Shown: piece by piece, positions 1 to 8,752 of the stretch
Layout: each line of letters opens with the position of its first letter
Numbering within the stretch: the first letter of the stretch is position 1
Assembly: GCA_963696075.1 (NCBI GenBank)
Contig: CAVOJD010000002.1
Coordinates: forward strand, 124,001 to 188,000
Direction: 5' to 3'
From: CAJQQK01 sp963696075
GTDB taxonomy: Bacteria; Pseudomonadota; Alphaproteobacteria; Rhizobiales; Hyphomicrobiaceae
Length of the DNA stretch: 64,000 nucleotides
Position numbers and translations under genes: made by a program
The notes under the pieces: generated by a model
What the model saw: only the letters and a program-made list of their open reading frames with translations
Told to the model about the DNA's origin: nothing
The model's database searches: none

Positions 1-1
1 A

Positions 2-2776
2 CAGATCGTCGCCAACGATGACCTGCCCTCGATCGGCGGCCTGATCTTTGCCCTCAACCAGCGCCCCTCCAACCGCCCCTTCGCCTACGCAGCCGCCGGC
101 TCGGGCTTCTGGATGGTACTCGCGACCGCGTTTGCCGTCGCCTTCGCCCCCGGCAGCCTCAGTTTCTCAAACGGCCTGACCGGCATCCTCGCGAGCCCCT
201 GGTTCCCGACCTTCATCGCGACGCTGGCCGGCCCCATTGCGCTGTTCTGGTTCCTCGCCCTCCTCGCCTGGCGCACGGAAGAGCTGCACATGCGCTCGAC
301 CGCCATGACCGAGGTCGCCGTCCGCCTCGCTGAACCCGACCGTATGGCGGAACAATCCGTCGCCTCCCTGGGCCAGGCCGTGCGCCGCCAGGTCTCCTTC
401 ATGAACGACGCCGTCTCCCGCGCGCTTGGCCGGGCCGGCGAACTCGAAGCCCTTGTCCACAAAGAGGTCAGCGCCCTCGAACTCTCCTACGAAGAGAACG
501 AGCGCCGCATTCGCGGCCTCATCAACGAACTCGCCAACGAGCGCCACGCCCTCGTCAACACCGGCGATCATTTCCACACGTCGCTCGAAAAGCTCGGCGT
601 CGAGATCCCTGAGTTGATCGAGAAGCTCAGCGAACAGCAGCTCAAGCTCACCACGATCATCTCCGGCGCCAGCGAGAACCTCGGCCAGCTCGAAGGCGCG
701 CTCGCCCATCAGACCGGCCGCTTCGAGACCTCGCTCGGCGATCGCACCACGCACCTTCAGTCCGTACTGACCGACTACACCGAAGTCCTCGGCACCACGC
801 TGGAGGGCCGCACGAATGACCTCCAGGCCGTTCTGATGGATTACACCGACGCCCTCGGCCAGGCGCTCGGCCAGCGCTCCAGCTCGATGGAAACGATGCT
901 CGGCGGCTACACCGAAGCCCTTGGCTCCGCCCTCAACTCCCGTTCCAGCCAGCTCAAGGGAATGCTCGAAGATCAGCGCAAGGCCATCGAAGGCAACGTC
1001 GACAGTCTCCATGCCTCCATCGGTGACAACGTCGGCAAGTTCCGCCAAAGCGTCGACCAGAAAGTCAACGAACTGGAAAAAGCCGTCGACACCAACACCA
1101 AACGCATCAACGAGACCCTCTCGAAGCGCACCGAGACGCTCCAGACCGTGTTCGAGGAATACGCACTCGCCCTCGACACGACGCTCGCCAACCGCGCCGA
1201 AGCCCTCGACTCCCAGCTCGTCGAGCGCACCAAGTCCCTCGACGAAGCCTTCACCGAGCGCCTCCGCCTGTTCGATGAATCGGTCCTGCGCTCGACCATG
1301 GCAATCGACAACGCCGTCGGCGAGAACACCAAGTCCCTGACCGGCGCCATGGAAGAGCACGCCCGCCAGCTCAGCGATTCGATCTCGGCCCAGGCCGCCG
1401 AAATGGACGAAAGCCTGATGCGCGGCCTCCAGTCCGTCCGCGAAACCAGCGAGAACATCTCCCGCCAGTCCATCAAGGCCATCGAAGGCCTCGCCAGTCA
1501 GTCGGACCTGCTGCGCAACGTTTCAGAAAACCTTCTCCAGCAGATCAACGGCGTCACCACCCGCTTCGAGAACCAGGGCCAGTCGATCATGCGCTCAGCC
1601 AACGCCCTCGAGACCACCAACTACAAGATCGAGCAGTCGCTCGCCGGCCGCACCGACGAACTCAACCGCACGCTCGATCGCATGTCGGGCAAGGCCGAGG
1701 AACTCTCCCGCGTCGTCGAAGGCTACTCGACATCGCTCGAAGGCTCCCTCAGCGAGGCCGAACAGCGCGCCCGCCTGATCGCGGAGGAAATCTCACGCGA
1801 GACCGAAAGCCGCTCCCGCTCCGCCCTCGACGATCTCCAGCGCGTCAAATCCGAAGCAACCCGCGAAACCGATCGCGCGCTGGAAGAATTACGCCGCGAG
1901 TTCAACAACGTCTCGCGTGAGGTCACCGAACGTCTCGGCGACCTCACCACGCAATTCTCCGACGCAACCGGCGCCGTCCGCGACCAGGCCGCCGCCGCCG
2001 CCCGCGATCTCCAGCAAGAACAGGCCCGCCTCAAGCAGGAACTCGACCGCCTGCCCATCGCAACCGAACAGACCGCCGGCCAGATGCGCCGCGCCCTCAG
2101 CGATCAATTGCGCGCCCTCGACAAGCTCTCGACGCTGGCCAACCGGACCCAGGTGCAGGATGTCACCGGCCGGACCGGCTCTGCAAACCGCCTGCTGCCG
2201 CCGTCCAGGGAAAACCGCAGCGGTTTGAGCAGCCTCTCCCAGGCAGCCCGCGACGCCGCCACCGCGCGCAATGCCCCCCAGCAGCAGGACAGCTGGACAC
2301 TCGGTGATCTTTTGTCCCGCGCCTCCGACCACGGCGACACCGCCCCGCCAACACCCGCTCCCCAGCAGCGCAGCGCACCCCTCCCCCCCGCGCGCCAGCC
2401 AGCCCCTGAAGCACCGGCCCAGGCGGCGCCAGCCGGCGGCGGCTCCATCGGCCTCGACATCGCAGCCCTCTCCCGCGCCCTCGACGCCACCACTGCGGGC
2501 AGCATCTGGTCACGCTTCCGCGTCGGACAGCGCGGGTTCATGGTCCGCTCAATCTACGCCCCGGAAAGCCGCAACATGTTCGATGGCATCGCACGCCGCT
2601 ATCAGGGTGATGAGAATTTCCGCCTCCTCGTCGACCGGTTCCTGAACGAGTTCGAGCGCGAGATTGGCGAAGCCGACCAGGTCGACTCCTCTGGCGCCAC
2701 CTCCCATCAGATGGTCACCAGCGACACCGGCCGCGTCTATCTGGTCCTCGCCCACGCCAGCAATCGCCTCCAATAG
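2..2776 (+). CDS. Membrane-anchored giant coiled-coil protein with 22-residue repeats (5' end outside window)
   Basis: The reading frame is open from the left edge, so the true start lies outside; 924 residues are visible. Two hydrophobic segments lie near the visible start (around nt 100-175 and 200-290), followed by about 750 residues of charged, heptad-rich sequence. From nt 743 onward 22-residue units recur (RTTHLQSVL..., RTNDLQAVL..., RSSSMETML..., later RTETLQTVF... and RAEALDSQL...), resembling the amphipathic 11/22-mers of apolipoprotein A-type proteins. A Pro/Ala/Gln-rich linker (nt 2330-2440) precedes a compact conserved C-terminal domain (nt 2440-2776). Similar alphaproteobacterial proteins are annotated as kinesin-like or apolipoprotein-domain proteins without known function. 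An envelope-tethered structural role is inference. Confidence 0.85.
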   Translation, partial: QIVANDDLPSIGGLIFALNQRPSNRPFAYAAAGSGFWMVLATAFAVAFAPGSLSFSNGLTGILASPWFPTFIATLAGPIALFWFLALLAWRTEELHMRSTAMTEVAVRLAEPDRMAEQSVASLGQAVRRQVSFMNDAVSRALGRAGELEALVHKEVSALELSYEENERRIRGLINELANERHALVNTGDHFHTSLEKLGVEIPELIEKLSEQQLKLTTIISGASENLGQLEGALAHQTGRFETSLGDRTTHLQSVLTDYTEVLGTTLEGRTNDLQAVLMDYTDALGQALGQRSSSMETMLGGYTEALGSALNSRSSQLKGMLEDQRKAIEGNVDSLHASIGDNVGKFRQSVDQKVNELEKAVDTNTKRINETLSKRTETLQTVFEEYALALDTTLANRAEALDSQLVERTKSLDEAFTERLRLFDESVLRSTMAIDNAVGENTKSLTGAMEEHARQLSDSISAQAAEMDESLMRGLQSVRETSENISRQSIKAIEGLASQSDLLRNVSENLLQQINGVTTRFENQGQSIMRSANALETTNYKIEQSLAGRTDELNRTLDRMSGKAEELSRVVEGYSTSLEGSLSEAEQRARLIAEEISRETESRSRSALDDLQRVKSEATRETDRALEELRREFNNVSREVTERLGDLTTQFSDATGAVRDQAAAAARDLQQEQARLKQELDRLPIATEQTAGQMRRALSDQLRALDKLSTLANRTQVQDVTGRTGSANRLLPPSRENRSGLSSLSQAARDAATARNAPQQQDSWTLGDLLSRASDHGDTAPPTPAPQQRSAPLPPARQPAPEAPAQAAPAGGGSIGLDIAALSRALDATTAGSIWSRFRVGQRGFMVRSIYAPESRNMFDGIARRYQGDENFRLLVDRFLNEFEREIGEADQVDSSGATSHQMVTSDTGRVYLVLAHASNRLQ

Positions 2777-2910
2777 CGACGACGGCCGCAGCTCCGGCGA
2801 CACCCGCTGGACATCGATGCCATGCGACGACCCTCTGGACGGCCCCCCCTGGACGGTCATGAGCGCAGATGATTACTGGTACGGCTCGCTCATGGATCCG
2901 AAGGCCGCCC

Positions 2911-3909
2911 ATGCACTTCGACAGCTGCGATATACGCATCGAACGTTGGCCGCTGCGCACCGCCTTCCGCATTGCGCGCGGCGCCAAGACCGAGGCCGAA
3001 CTGGTCACGGTGACGCTTGCGAAGGCTGGCATTGTTGGCCGCGGCGAAGCCTGCCCGTACCCCCGCTACGGTGAAACCCCCGCCTCCGCTGTTGCCGCCA
3101 TCGAACAGGCCCTGAAAACCATCGAACGCGCGCCGGATCCCGCCACCGCCCGCACCGCTCTCTTGGACCTGCCACCGGGCAGCGCCCGCAATGCTCTCGA
3201 TTGCGCGCTCTGGGATTTCGAGGCCAAGGCAACCTCCACCCCGGTCTATACGCGCGCAGCCCTCCCCCCTCCGGCCCCCGTCATCACCTGCTACACCTTG
3301 AGCCTCGACACCCCCGATGCCATGGCCCAAGCCGCGCGCGAGCATGCCGATTGCCCGCTCCTGAAATTGAAGCTCGGCGATGCCCCGGGCGACCCCGCCC
3401 GCATGCGCGCCGTGCGCCACGCCCGCCCTGATGCCCGCCTCGTCGCGGACGCCAACGAAGGCTGGCAGGCACGCGACCTGCCCGCCCTCTTGGACGTCGC
3501 GGCTGAAGTGGAAATCGAAGTCGTCGAACAGCCCCTGCCCGCCGCCGACGATGGCGCCTTGCGCGGGTTTGCCTCCCCGATCCCCCTCTGCGCCGATGAA
3601 TCGGCCGCCCCCGGCACCGACCTTTTAGCCCTCGCCGACCGCTATCAGGCCATCAACATCAAACTCGACAAGACCGGCGGCCTGACCGGCGCCCTCGCCG
3701 CCATTGCCGCCGCCCGGGCCGCCGGCTGCCGCATCATGCTCGGCTCGATGGTCTCAACCTCCCTCTCGATGGCCCCCGCAGCCCTCGCCGCAGCCCTCGC
3801 CGACTGGGTTGACCTCGACAGCCCCCTCCTCCTCGCCCGCGACCGACCAGACGCCATGACCATCACCAACGGCCTCCTCTCACCCCCCGACCCAGCCCTG
3901 TGGGGCTAG
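2911..3909 (+). CDS. L-Ala-D/L-Glu (dipeptide) epimerase, enolase superfamily
   Basis: A 332-residue member of the mandelate racemase/muconate lactonizing subgroup of the enolase superfamily. These enzymes epimerise the D-Glu centre of murein-derived L-Ala-D-Glu so the dipeptide can be recycled. Visible signs are the N-terminal capping domain (PLRTAFRIARG), the KLKLG motif carrying the catalytic lysine, metal-ligand acidic residues in DANEGW, EQPL and ADES, and the second catalytic lysine in INIKLDKTGG. The ATG at 2911 is preferred over an ATG at 2869 because homology begins there and a purine-rich GAAGG lies just upstream. No peptide permease or murein hydrolase is adjacent, so the exact dipeptide is uncertain. 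Confidence 0.85.
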   Translation: MHFDSCDIRIERWPLRTAFRIARGAKTEAELVTVTLAKAGIVGRGEACPYPRYGETPASAVAAIEQALKTIERAPDPATARTALLDLPPGSARNALDCALWDFEAKATSTPVYTRAALPPPAPVITCYTLSLDTPDAMAQAAREHADCPLLKLKLGDAPGDPARMRAVRHARPDARLVADANEGWQARDLPALLDVAAEVEIEVVEQPLPAADDGALRGFASPIPLCADESAAPGTDLLALADRYQAINIKLDKTGGLTGALAAIAAARAAGCRIMLGSMVSTSLSMAPAALAAALADWVDLDSPLLLARDRPDAMTITNGLLSPPDPALWG

Positions 3910-4011
3910 TCGCGAGCCGTCTTTGCCTGTGGTCACGATGAGAATTGGGCGTTGCCCCGACAGCGCAGAAACCCAGCCAAACCGCCACGGCAAAGGCACG
4001 GATCTCGCGCG

Positions 4012-4026
4012 TTTAGAGTCTCTAAA
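4012..4026. promoter_or_regulatory. Perfect inverted repeat upstream of the small lipoprotein gene
   Basis: TTTAGAG, one central base, CTCTAAA (4012-4018 and 4020-4026), inside a locally AT-rich stretch. A TAATAA box lies about 15 bases downstream, then the lipoprotein start at 4075. Geometry fits an operator at a promoter; no regulator can be named. Confidence 0.4.
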
Positions 4027-4074
4027 AACAATCTTGCGATAATAAATAAGGGCTGTGTTTACAGGGAAAATCCA

Positions 4075-4422
4075 ATGAGAAACTTTGCAATGACCGCGGC
4101 GGCTTTGTCATGTTTCGCATTGGCCGCCTGTGACACTGCGGAAGGATTGAAGGCCGATTCAAACCTCGCATGCGCAGCCTTGATTAGCGCGGCAACAGTC
4201 CTCATCAGCCGCGGCAAAGCCGAAAACGATCCCGCGCTCATGAAACGCGCCTTGGTCAGCTCCATGACCCATCTGAATACGTACGCGGTTCCGAAAAACA
4301 TGAGAGAGGCCGACGCGTTCGCAGAGTTAAACGCGCAACGCCAGACCTTTATGGAAACGCTCACCGCAGATCAAATCATACATCGCGCCAAGCGTTGCGT
4401 GGATCGAACGCCAGCGGCCTAG
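4075..4422 (+). CDS. Small putative lipoprotein of unknown function
   Basis: A 115-residue protein with a short hydrophobic leader ending in a lipobox (FALAAC, Cys19), so it is probably processed by Lsp and anchored in the envelope. The mature part is Ala-rich and amphipathic with two further Cys; I recognise no family. The ATG at 4075 is chosen because it gives a proper lipoprotein signal and has AGGGAAAA upstream; the longer frame from 3952 has no signal. Base composition is visibly less GC-rich than in the neighbours and codon choice is more relaxed, which suggests recent acquisition or low expression. It stands alone between convergent blocks. Confidence 0.7.
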   Translation: MRNFAMTAAALSCFALAACDTAEGLKADSNLACAALISAATVLISRGKAENDPALMKRALVSSMTHLNTYAVPKNMREADAFAELNAQRQTFMETLTADQIIHRAKRCVDRTPAA

Positions 4423-4480
4423 ACCGCCCCTCTCCCAGAGACCGCCGTCACGAAGATCAATTCGCCGTTGGGACCAGGTT

Positions 4481-4852
4481 TCACGCCTGACGCGCCAGGA
4501 CAATTCGAACGTGCGCCGCATCGGCAGCGACAAAGAAGGCGCCCCCAAAACCCGCAACGAGGCAGCCAACCCAAAGCACCAACACCGACATGTGCAATTT
4601 CCCGATGCGCTTCACGATGCCTCTAACGCCCGCATAGCCGACAATCCCCCCGATCACGACCAATACCCATCCAACGAACCGCATCTCTTCCGGCATTTCC
4701 GGCGTCGGTGCGACATAGGTCTTTGAGAAAAATCTCATCGTGTAGGGATCGAATTGCCAGGCTTTCCACCATGCGGTAACGACCAGGGCCGGCAGCACGA
4801 AAAAGGCAAAAACGATCTGCGACACGGCATTGAACCGGTTGTTTGGCATCAT
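4481..4852 (-). CDS. Small membrane protein of unknown function
   Basis: About 123 residues with three predicted membrane segments (VFAFFVLPALVV, VGWVLVVIGGIVGYAG, VLVLWVGCLVAGFGG). It lies directly downstream of the MFS gene on the same strand. The frame extends upstream to a GTG at 5011 that overlaps the MFS stop; the ATG at 4852, or the adjacent one at 4849, better precedes the hydrophobic core, but no clear ribosome site decides. Base composition is slightly lower in GC, like the neighbouring lipoprotein gene. No family recognised. Confidence 0.5.
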   Translation of the reverse strand: MMPNNRFNAVSQIVFAFFVLPALVVTAWWKAWQFDPYTMRFFSKTYVAPTPEMPEEMRFVGWVLVVIGGIVGYAGVRGIVKRIGKLHMSVLVLWVGCLVAGFGGAFFVAADAAHVRIVLARQA

Positions 4853-5000
4853 GACCAACCCGAGGCTTTCCCGATCAACAGCGAGCGGCGCTGACGCACA
4901 TCGCTTCGTGGAGACTGGCAGATCCGCCCAGTATCCCCGCCCAACGATAAAGAAGGCATACATCGGGCGTATCAATTGCTTTTGACGCCATGCGGCACGG

Positions 5001-6152
5001 CTACGCGCCACCCGGTCCGGCCGCGCGCGATGTCACCTTCATGGCCGCAACCGCCAGCCCACCACCGATTACGGCCAGCCCCATCATGACGAGGTAACTG
5101 AGCCCGCCAAGCGGCGCATAGAGAACCCCGGCGAGCGCCATCGCGCCCCCCATCATCACCCCGGAACTAAGCGCGGAATGCAGCGACTGCGCACTTGCGG
5201 CCTGATCCGGCCCGACGCGCGCCTGGATCGCATGGACCACACCGAGGTGCGTCGCCCCGAACGTCAGCCCGTGCAAAAGTTGCAGCACCACGAGCACCGC
5301 GAATGACGGATCCGTCGCCATCAGCCCCCAGCGCACGATGCTCCCCAGCGCCCCGATCGCAATCATCGCAACCGCGCCCACCCGCTTGAGCACCTGCCCC
5401 GCGTAGGCAAACAGCACCACCTCCGCCACCACCCCGATTCCCCAGAGGAATCCGAACGAGGTCTCCGGCAGTCCGAGCGCCTGCCAGTGGATCGCGCTGA
5501 ACGCGTAGTAGACCGCGTGCGCCGCCTGGATGAACCCGCTCGCCCCCACGATCAAGATCAGGTCGAGCCGCAGCAGTTGCAGCCCAACCGACCGGATCGA
5601 CGGTTTGGGCGCTGAGCCAGCCGCGGCCGGCCCAGCCGGCAACGCCGCCGCCGCCAATACCGTCACCACGCTCGCAGCGATAATCAGCACCAGAATACTG
5701 CCTGCCCCGAAGCCCGAGAGCGCAAATCCACCGGCGAGATTTGCAGCAATGAACGCAACCGACCCCCACAACCGCATCCGCCCGTAATCAAGCCCCCGCT
5801 GGCGCACCTCCCGCATCGCCACCACCTCCGCCAGCGGCATCAGCGCAAGACTTGCAACCTGAAACAGCGCAAACAGGACGAGGATCGCCCAAAGTCCTTG
5901 CGCCAGTCCCAGCGCCAGCGACGAAGCCAGCGCACCCCCCGCCCCAACCAGAACGACGCCCTTCACCGCCCCGCTGCGATCGGCTGCAATCCCGATCATC
6001 GGGGTGGCTGCAATCCGGATGAACAGCGGCACCGAGGTAACGAGGCCGATCTCGACCGGCGTCAGCCCCTGGGCCTTCAGCCATAGCGGGAAATAGGGCA
6101 GCGACACCCCCAGCACGAGAAAGATCGCGACATAGAAAAGCGCGATCCGCAC
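5001..6152 (-). CDS. MFS transporter, HcaT/nucleoside-permease-like
   Basis: At least 383 residues with twelve hydrophobic segments, typical of the MFS_1-like subgroup that includes the 3-phenylpropionate permease HcaT and nucleoside:H+ symporters. The N-terminal hallmark FLVLGVSLPYFPLWL and the loop motif IGIAADRSG after helix 2 are visible. The shown start is a GTG; the frame stays open upstream for about 15 codons without an ATG (…SHSQTPAQIAVRIALF), and homologs tend to include this part, so the true start may be a non-ATG codon slightly upstream. Substrate cannot be deduced. Confidence 0.85.
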   Translation of the reverse strand: MRIALFYVAIFLVLGVSLPYFPLWLKAQGLTPVEIGLVTSVPLFIRIAATPMIGIAADRSGAVKGVVLVGAGGALASSLALGLAQGLWAILVLFALFQVASLALMPLAEVVAMREVRQRGLDYGRMRLWGSVAFIAANLAGGFALSGFGAGSILVLIIAASVVTVLAAAALPAGPAAAGSAPKPSIRSVGLQLLRLDLILIVGASGFIQAAHAVYYAFSAIHWQALGLPETSFGFLWGIGVVAEVVLFAYAGQVLKRVGAVAMIAIGALGSIVRWGLMATDPSFAVLVVLQLLHGLTFGATHLGVVHAIQARVGPDQAASAQSLHSALSSGVMMGGAMALAGVLYAPLGGLSYLVMMGLAVIGGGLAVAAMKVTSRAAGPGGA

Positions 6153-6406
6153 AGCGATCTGGGCAGGCGTTTGAGAATGACTTGGAGGCAGGGTGCTTCA
6201 CCAATCGAAGGGCGGAACGCCAGCCCGCCCGCGTTCTGCGACCCGCCGGATGGTCCCGCCAAATTCGTTAAAATGTCCGGATCTCAATCAAACCGCATGC
6301 GTTTTCACGGCTATTAGTTGGCATTTTAATGATCCGACCAACTCTATTCTCACGAAAAACTGTCATTGTCGAAGTCGGAATTCATCAGAACTTGCGGGAA
6401 AATTCA

Positions 6407-6859
6407 ATGCAACCAAATAAACGCCTGATCCAACAAGGCCTCCTGCGCAATAAAGACACCGTCGATGCCGTCGCTTCGAAGGCAAGCGAACAACGCTGGG
6501 CCAACCGCCGCGACCGCAACACCCCCGCGCATCTCGTCATTGATGCAGAAATGCTCGGCTCCCGCGCCGCCCCCATCCCCTGCATCCTCAAGGACACCTC
6601 CTCGACCGGTGCCCGCATTGAACTCGCCCGCGTGGTCGCCGAACGCTGGATCAGCAGCCCCGGCAGCATGCCCCAGCACTTCCGCCTCCAGATCCCGAGC
6701 GAACTCATCGAGGTTCAGTGCACCATCGCCTGGTGTGCCGGCAACATGATCGGCGTCCAGTTCACCGCGCCGGCCCGCGTCCTGAAACGTACCCCGCGCC
6801 CGCGCCCCGTCGAGAAGAAAAAGAGCCTGCTTTCGCTCGGCAATCTCTTCTCGAAATAA
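6407..6859 (+). CDS. PilZ-domain protein, putative c-di-GMP receptor
   Basis: 150 residues. The N-terminal part is basic (RNKDT…RWANRRDRNTP), followed by a beta-rich PilZ-like fold with the motif LKDTSSTGARIEL, equivalent to the D/NxSxxG c-di-GMP element, and a closing WCAGNMIGVQFT strand. The canonical RxxxR may correspond to RWANRRDR. The ATG at 6407 with GCGGGAA upstream is preferred to an in-frame ATG at 6329, whose extra residues look non-coding. The tail is Lys-rich. It is monocistronic, with 254 bases before it. It may control motility or exopolysaccharide, but nothing adjacent says which. Confidence 0.8.
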   Translation: MQPNKRLIQQGLLRNKDTVDAVASKASEQRWANRRDRNTPAHLVIDAEMLGSRAAPIPCILKDTSSTGARIELARVVAERWISSPGSMPQHFRLQIPSELIEVQCTIAWCAGNMIGVQFTAPARVLKRTPRPRPVEKKKSLLSLGNLFSK

Positions 6860-6925
6860 ATCAACGGCTTCCGCCGCCGCGCGTCCCCGACTAAGCTCTC
6901 TCTCGTCATGACGGAGAGAGCCCCC

Positions 6926-7768
6926 ATGCCTTTTTGCGAGCTGCCCCCTTTTCGCGAGCTGCCCGGCCGTTCGCTGTTTTTCGATCACAACAACGTCGCC
7001 TCCCGCGGCGTCAATCTCGTGCTGATCCATGGTGCTGGCGGCGAAAAGCGGACGTGGCCGGCAACCTGGCGCCTGGCCGGCGACGCCCGGCACAGCGTCG
7101 GCCTTGCCATCACCGCCTTGCCGGGCCGCCTCACCAATCATTCGATCTACGCGGTTGACCTGCCCGGTCATGGCCGCTCCCCCGGCCCCCCCTTGACCAC
7201 GATCGAGGCAATGGCCGATTGCCTGGAAGCCTTTTTCGCGGCAACCGGCCTCGACCATGTGATCCCCGTCGGCCACTCCATGGGCGGCCTCATCGCCCTT
7301 GAACTTGCCCACCGCAAGAACCCGCAGCTGGCCGGCCAGATCATCGTCGCCTCGAGCGCCCGCCTCGCCGTCACCGACCAGATCCTCGACGGCCTCAAAT
7401 CGGATTTCCCCGCGACCGTCGACGTCATCGTGAAGTACTCGTTCGACCGCGCGACCGCCCCCTTCTTCCCTGCCAAGGCGCGTGCGTATTCGCTTGCAGC
7501 CGGCCCCGCCGCCACGCATGCCGATTTCGCCGCCTGCGCCGCAGCCGACCTCCGCCCCGCGCTTGAAGGCATCACCCTGCCAACCCTGGTCATCGCGTCT
7601 GAAGGTGATCGCATGGTCCCCGTCAAACACCAGCGCGCCCTGGCCGAAGCCTTGCCCGCCGGCGAACTGGTGATGATCGACGGCGCCGGCCACTATCCCC
7701 AGCTGGAACGCACATACGCCGTCGAGAAAGCCATCACCGGCTTCGCCGACCGCCTCGCAACACAATAA
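6926..7768 (+). CDS. Alpha/beta-fold hydrolase
   Basis: 280 residues with the full serine-hydrolase signature: oxyanion region HGAGG, strand/loop DLPGHGRS, nucleophile elbow GHSMGG, acid in EGDRMVP and catalytic His in GAGHYPQLE. Cap-domain residues sit between the nucleophile and the acid. The start at 6926 is supported by GGAGAG seven bases upstream; an ATG at 6908 lies ahead of this site and is less likely. It ends 15 bases from the convergent prpB-like gene. Could be an esterase, lactonase or C-C hydrolase; sequence alone does not separate these. Confidence 0.85.
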   Translation: MPFCELPPFRELPGRSLFFDHNNVASRGVNLVLIHGAGGEKRTWPATWRLAGDARHSVGLAITALPGRLTNHSIYAVDLPGHGRSPGPPLTTIEAMADCLEAFFAATGLDHVIPVGHSMGGLIALELAHRKNPQLAGQIIVASSARLAVTDQILDGLKSDFPATVDVIVKYSFDRATAPFFPAKARAYSLAAGPAATHADFAACAAADLRPALEGITLPTLVIASEGDRMVPVKHQRALAEALPAGELVMIDGAGHYPQLERTYAVEKAITGFADRLATQ

Positions 7769-7783
7769 GGGCGCAGAACAACC

Positions 7784-8704
7784 TTACCCCCGCCGCGGCG
7801 GCTGGACCGGCGCAACGCTCTGCACCAGCGTCCTGTCGAGCGCCTCGAAATCGCTGAGCCCGATCAGGTCATAGAGCTCGGCCCGGCTCTGCATTTCATC
7901 CAGCATCGCCGTCGTCTGCCCGTCGGCTGCAAGTCTCTCATAAAGCCGCGCCTGCGCCTTGGCTGCAACCCGCAGCGAACTGACCGGCCAGATAACGATC
8001 TTGTAGCCAAGCGCCTCGAATTCCGCGGCCGTCAGATAGGGCGTACGGCCGAACTCGGTCATGTTGGCGAGCAGCGGCGCATCACACGCTGCGGCAAACG
8101 CTCGGAACTGGTCCGGCTCCGTCAGCGCCTCGGGGAAGATCACATCCGCCCCCGCCTCACAATAAAGCCGCGCGCGATGGATCGCCCCCTCCAGCCCTTC
8201 CTGCGCCAGCGCATCCGTTCGCGCGACAATCTGCAGGTGACGCCGCGCCGCCCGGGCGGCTGCAATCTTGGCGGCCATGTCTTCGGCCGGCGCAAGCTTC
8301 TTGTCGTTCAGGTGGCCGCATTTCTTTGGCAGCAACTGATCCTCGATCTGCACCCCCGCAGCCCCCGCTTCCTCGAACGTGCGCACCATGTGCATCACAT
8401 TAAGCGCCTCGCCGTAGCCCGTGTCGCCATCAACCAGCACCGGCAACCCCGAGGCCCGCACCAACTGGCGCACGAAAAACGCCACCTCATCGACGGTAAT
8501 GATGCCAAGGTCAGGCAGTCCCATCTGCGCCGTCATCGCCGCCCCGGAGAGATAGAGCGCCTCGAACCCGGCCCGCTTCGCCTGGATCGCCGCCATCCCG
8601 TTATGCGCACCCGGCATCGCGATAAGGCCCGGCCGCGCGATCAGTGCCTTCAGGCGCAGGCCGGCCGGTTCGTCGGGCAGCCCCGCCGCTGTCAGATAGG
8701 TCAT
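7784..8704 (-). CDS. prpB: Methylisocitrate lyase-like enzyme (isocitrate lyase/PEP mutase family)
   Basis: 306 residues. The fold cleaves 2-methylisocitrate to pyruvate plus succinate in the methylcitrate route of propionate use. Visible motifs are YLSGAAM, the Mg-binding LVDGDTGYGE, the lyase signature PKKCGH with catalytic Cys, VARTDA and LANMTEFG; the C-terminal region (TAAEF…VIWPVSSLR) also matches PrpB. Start: the ATG at 8704 is chosen over TTG/GTG codons just before it. No prpC or prpD is nearby; it instead lies 48 bases downstream of phnM on the same strand. Related oxaloacetate decarboxylases or CPEP mutases share the fold, so the substrate is not certain. Confidence 0.8.
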   Translation of the reverse strand: MTYLTAAGLPDEPAGLRLKALIARPGLIAMPGAHNGMAAIQAKRAGFEALYLSGAAMTAQMGLPDLGIITVDEVAFFVRQLVRASGLPVLVDGDTGYGEALNVMHMVRTFEEAGAAGVQIEDQLLPKKCGHLNDKKLAPAEDMAAKIAAARAARRHLQIVARTDALAQEGLEGAIHRARLYCEAGADVIFPEALTEPDQFRAFAAACDAPLLANMTEFGRTPYLTAAEFEALGYKIVIWPVSSLRVAAKAQARLYERLAADGQTTAMLDEMQSRAELYDLIGLSDFEALDRTLVQSVAPVQPPRRG

Positions 8705-8752
8705 CACCAAACTCGTCGTTGTTTCAGGAATTCAGCATTCGAGGCAGCAAGC

